In this document: positions 39,596 to 47,603 of the stretch, one piece after another
How the letters are laid out: every line of letters begins with the position of its first letter
Numbering within the stretch: the stretch's first letter is position 1
NCBI RefSeq assembly: GCF_023703795.1
Contig: NZ_CP098518.1
Span: forward strand, 1 to 64,000
Reading direction: 5' to 3'
DNA length: 64,000 nucleotides
DNA from: Haloplanus sp. HW8-1
GTDB lineage: Archaea; Halobacteriota; Halobacteria; Halobacteriales; Haloferacaceae
Notes under the pieces: generated by a model
The model's input: the letters and a program-made list of their open reading frames with translations, nothing else
Told to the model about the DNA's origin: nothing
Databases searched by the model: none
Program-made: the position numbers and the translations under genes

Positions 39596-39596
39596 G

Positions 39597-39905
39597 CTAC
39601 GCCTCGGCGGTGTCTCCGTTTCCGTTTTCCTCGGTCAGTTTATCGGCGTTTAGCTCACCTTCGAGGTACGCTTCCCCCTTTTGCGTGATTGTATAGACCC
39701 CGTTCGGGAGACGGCGGAGTAGCCCGTGGTCCGCGAGTTTTGAACAGCGGCGAGATATTTGGGCGTTGCTGATATGTACGTACCCACTATCTTCTGCCGT
39801 TTTAGGCGACACGTGACCCTCTTTTCGGGCGATTTCTAGAAGGCGGTCGTCCCACAGTACCATCCACGAGGCGGACTTCCTCATCAACTGCGCTAACACA
39901 TCCAT
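39597..39905 (-). CDS. Winged-helix regulator
   Basis: 102 residues from the ATG at 39905 (MDVLAQLMRKSASWMVLWDD). RLLEIARKEGHVSPKTAEDS and SNAQISRRCSKLADHGLLRR form the helix-turn-helix and wing. Divergent from the plus-strand replication/integration operon, so it may be the lysogeny repressor. Upstream GTATGGTATAC may be its operator. Confidence 0.75.
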   Translation of the reverse strand: MDVLAQLMRKSASWMVLWDDRLLEIARKEGHVSPKTAEDSGYVHISNAQISRRCSKLADHGLLRRLPNGVYTITQKGEAYLEGELNADKLTEENGNGDTAEA

Positions 39906-39972
39906 ATCACCTTTTTGTATGGTATACGATGTTAGTAATGAGGGACTAATTTGGTAAGGCGTCGTTACATTT

Positions 39973-40092
39973 ATGCAAGAAGCCGATACAGGTGTTGTTG
40001 CAGAACCGACGCGAGACTCAGTAGGCACTTCGAGGTTGGTCGGTAGCGCGGACGGTGCTACGACACCGCCCGCGTTACGGTTCTGCGGTTAA
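39973..40092 (+). CDS. Possible small ORF ahead of the 40096 gene
   Basis: 39 residues, MQEADTGVVAEPTRDSVGTS; ends 3 bases before the next ATG. TATA-like sequence about 28 bases upstream would give a leaderless message. No motif. Confidence 0.35.
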   Translation: MQEADTGVVAEPTRDSVGTSRLVGSADGATTPPALRFCG

Positions 40093-40095
40093 GCC

Positions 40096-41136
40096 ATGCA
40101 AACCGCATGTACCACGGGACGAATGTCCCGCACGACCGGAAACGGACCGCGCGGAGAAAGATTTGACGACGGAGACTGTGTGGTCTGTGGTGACCCGGCC
40201 GACGGAGTCGACGCGCCCACGCGCCAGCCTATCTGTCGGCGCTGCGCGTCGATTCGGTGCGACGGCGGACAGGAGATCCGACCGGGACGCCGGCGCGTCA
40301 CGTCGTCGATCACCTTCGGCGGCGCTTCGAGCAACTACGTCAGTACGCCGGACGAGGACGTGAACCACCTCAGCGGCGAGGTGAGCATCAAGGTGTCCGG
40401 CGCGTCGTCGGACTACCCGCACCCGACGCGGCTCCAGCGGGAGATCGAGGCCGCCGTCGCCGACGTGCTCGACGACTACGCCGATCGGGTGAGCGACGAC
40501 GTCGACCGCGGTGACGGTGTCGAGACGGACGGCGGCGAGGATCAGTTTTCGGTCCGCGTCGGCGAGATGGTCCGGGAGATCGAGGAGGACGTCGAGGACT
40601 CGACGAAGGCCGAGGCGATGCTGTACGCCCGCTGTTCGGCCGCGTTCGAGGACGCGGTGAACACCACCGATCTGCCGCCGGAGAACGCGCTCGGCGTCAT
40701 GACGGCCGCGCTCTTCGAGGCGGCCGACACGGTCGGATACGCGCGCTCCGACGTGATCGAGACGGCGCGCGAGCACTACGTCGACGGTGACGACGTCGAC
40801 CGTGGCGACGGTGTCGAGACGGACGGCGGTCGCAACCTCTACACCTGCGACACGCCGACCTGCGACGGCGAGAAGGAAGTCATCACGCCCGACGGCTACG
40901 TCTGCCGAGACTGTGCCGACGCCCTCGCCGTGCAGTACGAGGAAGTCGACCGCGGCGACGGGGTGGTTTCCGACGGCGGGCTTCTCACCGGCGGCGGCCG
41001 CTATCACGTCGTCTGTTCGGACTGCACGTACGAGCATCTCAAACGCGAGCGCCACCAGGCCGCTCGGGCCGTCGACGACCACCGGACCGACGAGCCGAGC
41101 CACGACGTGCGATTCGAGGAGGTGCGTGGACGGTGA
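40096..41136 (+). CDS. Multi-zinc-ribbon protein with triplicated DRGDGVETDGG linker
   Basis: 346 residues. A zinc ribbon near the start (CVVCGD...CRRCAS), a beta-rich middle (HLSGEVSIKVSGASSDY), a helical domain, then two more Cys clusters (CDTPTC...CRDCAD; CSDCTYEH). VDRGDGVETDGG or a variant separates the parts at three places. Position before the integrase operon suggests a replication or regulatory protein. ATG 40126 is an alternative start. Confidence 0.6.
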   Translation: MQTACTTGRMSRTTGNGPRGERFDDGDCVVCGDPADGVDAPTRQPICRRCASIRCDGGQEIRPGRRRVTSSITFGGASSNYVSTPDEDVNHLSGEVSIKVSGASSDYPHPTRLQREIEAAVADVLDDYADRVSDDVDRGDGVETDGGEDQFSVRVGEMVREIEEDVEDSTKAEAMLYARCSAAFEDAVNTTDLPPENALGVMTAALFEAADTVGYARSDVIETAREHYVDGDDVDRGDGVETDGGRNLYTCDTPTCDGEKEVITPDGYVCRDCADALAVQYEEVDRGDGVVSDGGLLTGGGRYHVVCSDCTYEHLKRERHQAARAVDDHRTDEPSHDVRFEEVRGR

Positions 41137-41447
41137 GCGGGACGCCCCTCGACGACCTCGACGACGAGGAACTCGGTGAACTCGTCCGGAACACCGCCGC
41201 GTTCCGCGCGGCCGCCGCGTGTGCCCGCTTCGCCGACGAGGCGCAGGAACTCCGGTCGAACGACTCGCTCGCCTACGACCGACTCGTCCGCGAGACGCAC
41301 GAGCGACAGGGGACGAGCGTCACCAAGCGCGGGACGACCGCCGAGATCGTCGCCACGTTCCCCGACGTCGTCGAGGACCACGCGGCGCTCGCGAAGCATC
41401 CTGCCGACGCTGCCGAGGACGCCGCCGACGAGGTGGTCGATCCGTGA
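41133..41447 (+). CDS. Hypothetical acidic helical protein
   Basis: 104 residues from a GTG, MSGTPLDDLDDEELGELVRN; mostly helical by composition. 4-base overlaps on both sides. Confidence 0.55.
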   Translation: MSGTPLDDLDDEELGELVRNTAAFRAAAACARFADEAQELRSNDSLAYDRLVRETHERQGTSVTKRGTTAEIVATFPDVVEDHAALAKHPADAAEDAADEVVDP

Positions 41448-41680
41448 CTGACGGCGACGCCTACTCGGTGACGGTGAAGATGACCCGCGGGACGTCGAGC
41501 GACGACAAGGAAGTCGTGAAGACGGAGGTGTCCGCGGACACGCTCGACGAACTCGACGAGAAGATGACGGCGATCCGCGAGCGGATGGACGACTGGGCCG
41601 GCGACCTGCGCGAGATCCAGCCGGTCGCCCACCCTGCCGGCCACGACGATCAGGCGACGCTCGGGGAGGGGTCGACGTGA
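41444..41680 (+). CDS. Small hypothetical protein preceding the integrase
   Basis: 78 residues from a GTG, MTDGDAYSVTVKMTRGTSSD, then a helix ADTLDELDEKMTAIRERMDD. Coupled to the integrase gene by a 4-base overlap. Could be an excisionase-like or integrase-partner protein; this rests on position only. Confidence 0.5.
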   Translation: MTDGDAYSVTVKMTRGTSSDDKEVVKTEVSADTLDELDEKMTAIRERMDDWAGDLREIQPVAHPAGHDDQATLGEGST

Positions 41681-42720
41681 GCGACGGCGAGCGCGCCCGT
41701 CCCGACCTGACGCCGTCGGACGCCGTCGACCGGTGGCTCGACCGCCAGCGGATGGAACTCGCCGAATCGTCGGTCGGAAGCTACGCCCGACGTCTCGGTC
41801 ACTTCGTCGAGTGGTGCGACGACGAGGGTGTCGACCACCTCGCCGACCTCGAACCGTGGGACCTCGGTGCCTACGAGGACCACCGGCGCGCGGTCGTCGC
41901 GCCCGTCAGCCTCAACAACGAGTTGACGACGCTTCGGCAGTTACTCGACTGGGCGGCCAGCCTCGACCTCGTCGACGACGCCGTCGCCGAGGCGGTCGAC
42001 CCGCCGAAGGTCGACAAGGCCGACCAGGTGAGCGAGACTCTGCTCGAACCGGAACGTGGCGAGGCGCTACTCGCGGTGTTCCGTGCCGGCCGTCAGTACA
42101 CGCGGGAACACGCGTGGCTCGAACTGTCGTGGTGGACCGGCGCCCGGATGGGTTCGATCCGTGGCCTCGACGTCGACGACGTCGACCTCGACGAGGGACA
42201 CGTACAGTTTCGGCACCGGCCCGAAGAGGAGACACCGCTGAAGAACGGGTACGACGGCGAGCGGATCGTCGGGATCTCCGACGACGTCGCCGAGGCGTTG
42301 AGTGCGTACATCAGCAACCGCCCCCAGACGACCGACGACTACGGTCGTCGCCCGGTGTTCGCGACCCAGTACGGGCGGATCGCCGGCTCGACGCTACGGG
42401 AGACCTGTTACTACGCTACCCATCCCTGTCGTGCGGTTCCGTGTCCCCACGAGAAGGACCGGGTCACCTGTGAGCACCATTCGCGGACATCCTCGTACGG
42501 GTGTCCGTCGGCTCGGTCGCCCCACGAGGTGCGGTCCGGAAGTATTACCTGGCAGCTTCACCGCGGACTCTCGAAGGACGTCGTTGCTGACCGCGTGAAC
42601 GCAACGATCGAGGTGATCGAGCGGCACTACGACCAGGCGCGACAACTCGAAGAGTTCCGACAGCGGCGGGCTGCCCACTTGCACAAGCTCGGGATCGACA
42701 GCAACGAGGAGAACACATGA
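41677..42720 (+). CDS. int: Tyrosine integrase of the provirus
   Basis: 347 residues: an N-terminal SAM-like core-binding domain (DAVDRWLDRQRMELAESSVG...) and a catalytic domain with Arg in TGARMGSIRGL, HxxR in SPHEVRSGSITW and the nucleophile in ERHYDQA. Cys/His residues at 250-275 (CRAVPCPHEKDRVTCEHH) suggest an inserted zinc site, seen in some haloarchaeal integrases. Ends 40 bases before the right att core, the usual place for a tRNA-targeting integrase. Confidence 0.88.
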   Translation: MSDGERARPDLTPSDAVDRWLDRQRMELAESSVGSYARRLGHFVEWCDDEGVDHLADLEPWDLGAYEDHRRAVVAPVSLNNELTTLRQLLDWAASLDLVDDAVAEAVDPPKVDKADQVSETLLEPERGEALLAVFRAGRQYTREHAWLELSWWTGARMGSIRGLDVDDVDLDEGHVQFRHRPEEETPLKNGYDGERIVGISDDVAEALSAYISNRPQTTDDYGRRPVFATQYGRIAGSTLRETCYYATHPCRAVPCPHEKDRVTCEHHSRTSSYGCPSARSPHEVRSGSITWQLHRGLSKDVVADRVNATIEVIERHYDQARQLEEFRQRRAAHLHKLGIDSNEENT

Positions 42721-42872
42721 CCAACGCTACGACCGACGACGTCGAACGGCGCAGAGTCCAAATCCGGGCGGTCCCACTCCCACTTTTTGCTCGGTCGCTG
42801 CGCTCCCTCGCAAAAACTTGGGGAAAAACCGAAGGGCAAGATTCGAATCAGGGAGCGAAACGAGCGACGTGA
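42717..42872 (+). CDS. Possible small ORF crossing the right att site
   Basis: 51 codons, MTNATTDDVERRRVQIRAVP, starting in a 4-base overlap with the integrase stop and reading through the att core. It may be an integration artefact. Confidence 0.25.
   Translation: MTNATTDDVERRRVQIRAVPLPLFARSLRSLAKTWGKTEGQDSNQGAKRAT
42761..42776. repeat. attR of the provirus
   Basis: AATCCGGGCGGTCCCA, identical to the 3' end of tRNA-Pro (27857-27872). Confidence 0.8.
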
Positions 42873-42896
42873 GCGGAGCGACCGTGGTTCGCAATT

Positions 42897-42917
42897 CGGG
42901 CGGTCCCATACCGTTAT
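42897..42917. repeat. Second att-like site, left end of decayed element
   Basis: Identical over 21 bp to 27861-27881 and similar for about 60 bp more, matching the left end of the provirus beyond the tRNA. It marks the left boundary of a second, degraded element. Confidence 0.7.
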
Positions 42918-42960
42918 TCCGGCGAAACAACAGACTGCGGGCACCCGCTTAACTCGGGAG

Positions 42961-43344
42961 GTGGTCGCCCGTGAGTACGACCTCGACCACCGTCCGGACG
43001 AGGCGGAGTGGTACGACTGCGTGAATCTGCGGACTGGGACGAAGTACGAGGTGAAGTCGACGGTCCGGGAGTACAGGGGCGAGTATTCGGACGGTGACCC
43101 CGGTCGGTACAGGCTGTGGGAGGACCAGCACGTCTCGCTGGTGCGGGCGGACGCGTCAGGGACCGCGTGGTACGCGTTCGTGCTGTACGACCGCGACGGC
43201 GGTGAGCCGCTGCAGATACGGCGGATGCGGCCCTCGACGGTGACGACGGTAGTCGAGGAGATCGGGGACGGCGGGTGGAATCTATCGGGGCATCAGCGAC
43301 GGGAGCGGCAGCAGAAGGTGCCGTGGAACGCGCTTTTTGATTGA
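42961..43344 (+). CDS. ExK nuclease-like protein of the second element
   Basis: About 127 residues from the GTG at 42961. A relative of 35383-35832: YEVKSTV, RYRLWEDQHVSLV, AWYAFVLYDRD and GGWNLSGHQ. The open frame continues upstream through the att-like site to 42787, so the original N-terminus may have been replaced during integration. Confidence 0.55.
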   Translation: MVAREYDLDHRPDEAEWYDCVNLRTGTKYEVKSTVREYRGEYSDGDPGRYRLWEDQHVSLVRADASGTAWYAFVLYDRDGGEPLQIRRMRPSTVTTVVEEIGDGGWNLSGHQRRERQQKVPWNALFD

Positions 43345-43446
43345 CCGTGGAAGATGTCTGCTCATCCGGTTATTTATCGATGGATTTCTTACTAACTAGT
43401 ACACTCATCCGCCGATGACCGTCGACGACGTCCGCGACGCACCGGC

Positions 43447-43662
43447 GATCGCGTCGACGATGATGACACCGGGTGGACGTACCTGACGTTCCACGACCTA
43501 CGTCGGACCTGGGCGACGGCGCTCGCGAGCGAAGACGTTGATCCCCTGCTCGTCTGTGACTGGGGCGGCTGGAACGACCTGGAGACGTTCTTAGATCACT
43601 ACCGCGGGACCTTCTCGCCAGAAGCGCAGAAGCGGGCGCGCGACGGTGTCGCGTGGCTTTAG
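43447..43662 (+). pseudogene. 3' fragment of a short tyrosine recombinase
   Basis: The last 71 codons only: DDTGWTYLTFHDLRRTWATA, DWGGWNDLETF and DHYRGTFSPEAQKRARDGVAWL. Matches the C-terminus of 37576-38160. HxxR and the catalytic Tyr remain, but the catalytic Arg and Lys are gone. Its stop overlaps vapC by 4 bases, as in the intact copy. Confidence 0.75.
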
Positions 43663-44045
43663 TACGTCTCGACGTCGACCCCGAACGCTTCGAAGTCGTC
43701 GACGTTCCGCGTGAGAACTGGTTCGCCTTCTATCTCGCCTGTGGCACCAATAGCGGCGTCACCTTTGTTTTTCTTCAGTTTCGCGGTGTTTCCCTCCCCG
43801 ATCCGTCGCCCGGCGAGTCGAGAGATTTCGTCAGTCATCGGAACGAACGGGTGCGGTTGTAGCACCTGACGCACTTTCTGTTCCTCATCGTCGGTCATCT
43901 CCGCCCCGACACCGATGTAGAGTTCGAGTACTGCCATCGCGGGTATCTTGACCGGGATACCCCCCGCTTCGAGTTCGCGGAGCTTCTGTCGAGCGCCAGC
44001 GTCCCGCTTCATCAGATCGATTAAGAAGTCCGTGTCGGCGATCAT
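43659..44045 (-). CDS. vapC: VapC-type PIN-domain toxin, second cassette
   Basis: 128 residues, MIADTDFLIDLMKRDAGARQ, with acids in D4/D6, AVLELYIGV, KGDAAIGA and NVDDFEAFG. Overlaps vapB by 4 bases. Only distantly similar to the 38157 toxin. Confidence 0.82.
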   Translation of the reverse strand: MIADTDFLIDLMKRDAGARQKLRELEAGGIPVKIPAMAVLELYIGVGAEMTDDEEQKVRQVLQPHPFVPMTDEISRLAGRRIGEGNTAKLKKNKGDAAIGATGEIEGEPVLTRNVDDFEAFGVDVETY

Positions 44046-44278
44046 TCGAACTGACCGAGGACTTCGTCGACTTCGCGGGCATCGGCTTCGTTTGCCTCCT
44101 CGATTGCACCTTCCATCCGTTCGACCCGACTCTCGTCGTCGAGCACGTCCCCCAGTTCGGCAAGCGAGCGGCCGCCCAGCAGCCGCTCGACGGCCTCCGA
44201 AAACGTCTCGTCGTCTCGCTTGTTCTCCCGAAGACGTTCATAGACGTCGTCGTCCAAGCGGATCGTTTTGGTTCCCAT
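44042..44278 (-). CDS. vapB: VapB-type antitoxin, second cassette
   Basis: 78 residues, MGTKTIRLDDDVYERLRENK then RDDETFSEAVERLLGG. Same N-terminal pattern as the 38595 antitoxin. A GTATAC motif lies just upstream of the start in both. Confidence 0.82.
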   Translation of the reverse strand: MGTKTIRLDDDVYERLRENKRDDETFSEAVERLLGGRSLAELGDVLDDESRVERMEGAIEEANEADAREVDEVLGQFE

Positions 44279-44316
44279 GTATACGCAGTATACTTCGAGC
44301 TACTTAGGGGACGGGT

Positions 44317-44646
44317 TTACCCGAACCCCGCCCACCACCCGGGCCGCACCTTATCGGGTGGCCGCACCGCCGGGAGCGGCCGCCTCAACTCGGCGTCGAC
44401 GTCCCCGTCGAGATACATCTCGCCCCAGCCGGTAATCTCGTACTCGTCGTCGAGCCCGACGTCGCGAAAGTAGACGTCGACGCACCCCGCGTTCGCGAGG
44501 ACGCGACACCGATTCTCGATCCGGCGTCGGTCGCCCTCGATGCCCTGTTCGTAGGCGATCTCCCACGCCGTCGCCGTTGACACCGACGACAGATACTCGA
44601 GGATGCGGTCGTCGGTGTGGGTCATCCAGGGGCCGGTCTTTCTCAC
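44317..44646 (-). CDS. Winged-helix regulator, second cassette
   Basis: 109 residues, close homologue of 39254-39595 (WMTHTDDRILEYLSSVSTAT; CRVLANAGCVDVYFRDVGL; PPDKVRPGWWAGFG). Directly upstream of vapB, so it may regulate the toxin pair. Confidence 0.75.
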   Translation of the reverse strand: MRKTGPWMTHTDDRILEYLSSVSTATAWEIAYEQGIEGDRRRIENRCRVLANAGCVDVYFRDVGLDDEYEITGWGEMYLDGDVDAELRRPLPAVRPPDKVRPGWWAGFG

Positions 44647-44655
44647 GGAGGGTTT

Positions 44656-44841
44656 CTACGCCTGCGCTTCGCCCTGCTCTCCGTTCGATCCCTCGGATCC
44701 GTCGACTCGCCACCGTTCGAGCGTTCGTGTGCTGTCTTGGTGGATGCGTTCAGCACGATACGCCGAGCGTTCGATCCAGTCGGTTTCGGTTCGATCACTC
44801 TCTTCGGCCGAGCGGACCGGTGACGGTCGGTCGTGGATCAC
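44656..44841 (-). CDS. Possible small gene after the histidine kinase
   Basis: 61 codons from a GTG that overlaps the kinase stop by 3 bases (GTGA), which suggests coupling. Polar, no motif. Confidence 0.3.
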   Translation of the reverse strand: MIHDRPSPVRSAEESDRTETDWIERSAYRAERIHQDSTRTLERWRVDGSEGSNGEQGEAQA

Positions 44842-47603
44842 TCCCGGTCGACCGTCCGCAACTCGACGGCGAAGACGGCGCCTTCGGGTTCGTTGTCTTC
44901 GACCCAGACCTCACCGCCGTACTGGGTGACCAGGTGCTGGACCAGGTAGAGACCGAGCCCGGTGCCGGTACTGTCGAGTCCCTTCTCGCCCTGTCCGAAG
45001 ATTTCGTCTTTCTGCCCGTCGGGAACGCCAGGGCCGTTGTCCGCCACGTAGACGACGACGCTCCCGTCGCGGTTCGTCGCCGACACCGAAATCTCGGGTG
45101 GATCGCTGTCGTTGTGTTGGACGGCATTGGAGAGGAGGTTCCGGAACACAGAGTCCAACATCGGATTGGCTTGGACCTGCACTGCCGGCAGCGAGCCCTC
45201 GACCGTCAGGCGTACGTCCGGATGTTCGGCCTCGATTCTATTGAGTTCGCTCTCCAGCGTGCTGTGGAGGTCGACTCGTTGTTGGTCGGCCGTTTCCCGT
45301 GACACCATCACGTCGGCCATCTCCCCTGCTGTCTCGGTCAGTTCGATCGCGTGGTCGGCGCTGTTTCGCAGCGTCTCGAGATATCCGACTCCCGCCTCGT
45401 CGACGTGATCGGCCAAGCGGTCGCCGTACGCAGTCACCAACTGGAGGTCGTTGCGAATATCGTGTCGTAGTACTCGATTCAGAATGTCGAGGTCGTCGCG
45501 CTGCTGTTCGAGGCGCCGTTCGTACTCTTTGCGTTCGGTGAGATCCTGAACCACGCCGTCGAAACGCAACTCCCCGTCGACGTCCCTGGCGATCGCCGTC
45601 ACGGATCCCCAGATGGGCTCCCCGGCGAGCGTTTCGAGTTCGATCTCCTCGTCGGTCACGATACCCTCCTTGGCCAATCTCTCGGCGAACGCGGCTCGAT
45701 CGTCGCTGTCCCGGTACAGGTCGCTAACGCTGTGTTCTCGAAGTTCCTCCTTGGAGTCGGCATCGAACAACTCGACCATCGCGTCGTTGAGCAACTCGAA
45801 CCGCCCATCCAGTCCGGGGGTGTTCTGATAGACTCCGATCGGGAGGTTCTCGACGAGACGCTCGTAGCGTTCGAGCGCCCGTCGTCGTTCCTTTCGCCGT
45901 GTGATGTCTCGATTGACGGCGACGAATGCCTCGATCGATCCGTCTTCGGCTTCGATCGGGGAGATCGTCTGGTCGAGGATGATCTCCTCGCCCCCTTTCG
46001 TCTCGTCGTGCATCTCGTTGTGCCACGGGTTTCCAGCCGTGATCGTCTCCCACAGTTCCTCGTACACTGCGTCGTCGTGTTCGGTCGACTGGAGGAGTGT
46101 CGGCGTCTCGCCGACGGCTTCGTCGGCGGTGTATCCCGTTATCTCTTCGAACGCCGGGTTGACGTAGCGAATCGTCCCCTCCGGGTCCGTTATGTAGATC
46201 GCGTGGGCAGCCTGTTCGACGGCTTCCTTGAACTGGCGGAGTCGTTGTGCTCGCCGTTTTCGCTCGGTCACGTCCGTGAAGGTCGCGAGAACGGCCGGGC
46301 CCCCCTCGTGTCGAATCCGCGCGACTTTCAGATCGATATGCCTGCGCTGACCCGTAGCGGTCAGAACCCCGACGTCGTAGCGATCAGGTGGGTGGGATCC
46401 CCGAATTCGGCTCTCGTGCCGCTCCCGTACGAGTTCGCGGTCGTCCGGAACGATGATCTCCTCGATGGACCGTCCCACCAACTCCGCTTCGGGGACGCCG
46501 AGCAACTCGGTCATCGCCTCGTTTACGAAGACGAGTTCGGCGTCTTGGACGATGGCGATACCGTCCTGACTCTGTTCGACGAGCGTCGTGTACCGCTGAC
46601 GTTCCTCTTCGATGGCCCGTTTCTGCTGCTCGCGTCGCCTGATCGCGGCTTCGAGCGTCCGGCTGAGGTCGTTGAATGCGGCTTCGATTCGTTTCCACTC
46701 GTCGCCGCTGCCAAGCGTTATCTGGGTTCCGTACTCCCCGTCTTCGAGCGTCTCGAATCCACCGAGCAGTCGTTCGAGTTGCCTGATGTTTCGTCGGTAG
46801 ACGATCCAGCCGATCCCTCCCAGCATCCCCAGCAGGACGACGAGCGACCCGATCTGGACGTACGTAACCGTCCGTATCGTCGACTGGACGGTGTTTCGGC
46901 TCTCTTGGACGCTCACCGTCCAGCCGGTCGCGGGGACCGTCGCGTTCCGGGTGATCAGATCGGTCGTCGGATCGGGATCGGCATCGTAGATGGCCGTTCC
47001 GTCCCGTGCGTAAATCGTCAATCCTTGCTCTCGTTCGAGCGTCGAGCCGAACCGAGAGAAGAACGTGTCCCCGGAGAGATGAACGGCGGCGTTGACGGTT
47101 CCGACGACTTCGCCCTCACGACGGATCGGCGCACTCACCGTGACGACGTAGTTCCCGGACGCCGCTTTGAACGGTCTGCTGATGTACGTCCGTCCGTCTC
47201 TGGCCTGCCGAAAATACTCCCGGTCGTCGAACTGCGACCCGACGAGGCTGCGACGGCTCTCGGCCGACACGTTCGCCACGATGGCCGTCATCGTTCCGTT
47301 GGCGGCGATGACCGAGGCACCGGCGAACGCGGATCGGTTCACGAAACTCCCCAAGGCCTCCCGTTGGGCGACGGTTCCGTGACGAGCGAGCGCAGGATTC
47401 GCCGCCGCGACCCCGACCGTTCGCTCGAGCGTCAGCAGTTGCTTGTTCAGTTCCGACTGGACGTGCTCGGTGGTCCGGTTCACCTCGGCCGTTTCCTGCG
47501 CGTACAGCGTTCGTTTGTACTGCTGGAACCCGACGACGATGGCCCCCGTGAAGACGACGGCGACGACGAGAAGAGAGACAAAAACCAACCGTTTCGCGGT
47601 CAT
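44838..47603 (-). CDS. Membrane histidine kinase with Cache-type sensor and PAS domains
   Basis: 921 residues. Two membrane helices (about 7-25 and 255-275) bracket an extracytoplasmic double-Cache-like domain. Then come a HAMP-like segment, three PAS domains (near 345, 465 and 590) and the kinase core: H-box NRVLRHDIRNDLQLV, N-box RNLLSNAVQHND, G1 VADNGPGVPD and G2 GTGLGLYLVQHLV. It senses an external ligand and phosphorylates an unidentified response regulator; none is adjacent. ATG start. Confidence 0.9.
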   Translation of the reverse strand: MTAKRLVFVSLLVVAVVFTGAIVVGFQQYKRTLYAQETAEVNRTTEHVQSELNKQLLTLERTVGVAAANPALARHGTVAQREALGSFVNRSAFAGASVIAANGTMTAIVANVSAESRRSLVGSQFDDREYFRQARDGRTYISRPFKAASGNYVVTVSAPIRREGEVVGTVNAAVHLSGDTFFSRFGSTLEREQGLTIYARDGTAIYDADPDPTTDLITRNATVPATGWTVSVQESRNTVQSTIRTVTYVQIGSLVVLLGMLGGIGWIVYRRNIRQLERLLGGFETLEDGEYGTQITLGSGDEWKRIEAAFNDLSRTLEAAIRRREQQKRAIEEERQRYTTLVEQSQDGIAIVQDAELVFVNEAMTELLGVPEAELVGRSIEEIIVPDDRELVRERHESRIRGSHPPDRYDVGVLTATGQRRHIDLKVARIRHEGGPAVLATFTDVTERKRRAQRLRQFKEAVEQAAHAIYITDPEGTIRYVNPAFEEITGYTADEAVGETPTLLQSTEHDDAVYEELWETITAGNPWHNEMHDETKGGEEIILDQTISPIEAEDGSIEAFVAVNRDITRRKERRRALERYERLVENLPIGVYQNTPGLDGRFELLNDAMVELFDADSKEELREHSVSDLYRDSDDRAAFAERLAKEGIVTDEEIELETLAGEPIWGSVTAIARDVDGELRFDGVVQDLTERKEYERRLEQQRDDLDILNRVLRHDIRNDLQLVTAYGDRLADHVDEAGVGYLETLRNSADHAIELTETAGEMADVMVSRETADQQRVDLHSTLESELNRIEAEHPDVRLTVEGSLPAVQVQANPMLDSVFRNLLSNAVQHNDSDPPEISVSATNRDGSVVVYVADNGPGVPDGQKDEIFGQGEKGLDSTGTGLGLYLVQHLVTQYGGEVWVEDNEPEGAVFAVELRTVDRE

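Larger units (their letters stand above)
27857..42776. mobile_element. Integrated provirus in tRNA-Pro, candidate SNJ1/sphaerolipovirus type
   Basis: A 14.9-kb element between 16-bp identical att cores at 27857-27872 (tRNA 3' end) and 42761-42776. The integrase gene (41677-42720) is the last gene before the right att. It has a left control region with small zinc proteins and a ribbon-helix-helix protein, a minus-strand block of short overlapping virion-like genes (29.3-33.6 kb), and a plus-strand block with a packaging-type ATPase. Size, single-jelly-roll-like candidate capsid genes, many single-helix proteins and the ATPase fit temperate haloviruses such as SNJ1 (about 16 kb). No portal, terminase or tail genes are seen. 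Confidence 0.75.

Noticed and set aside
42837-42912. Possible partial tRNA (GATTCGAATC, later GGTTCGCAATTCGGGCGGTCCC)
   Set aside because: T-arm-like pieces only, with no matching acceptor or anticodon stems; explained as att-derived tRNA 3' end sequence.
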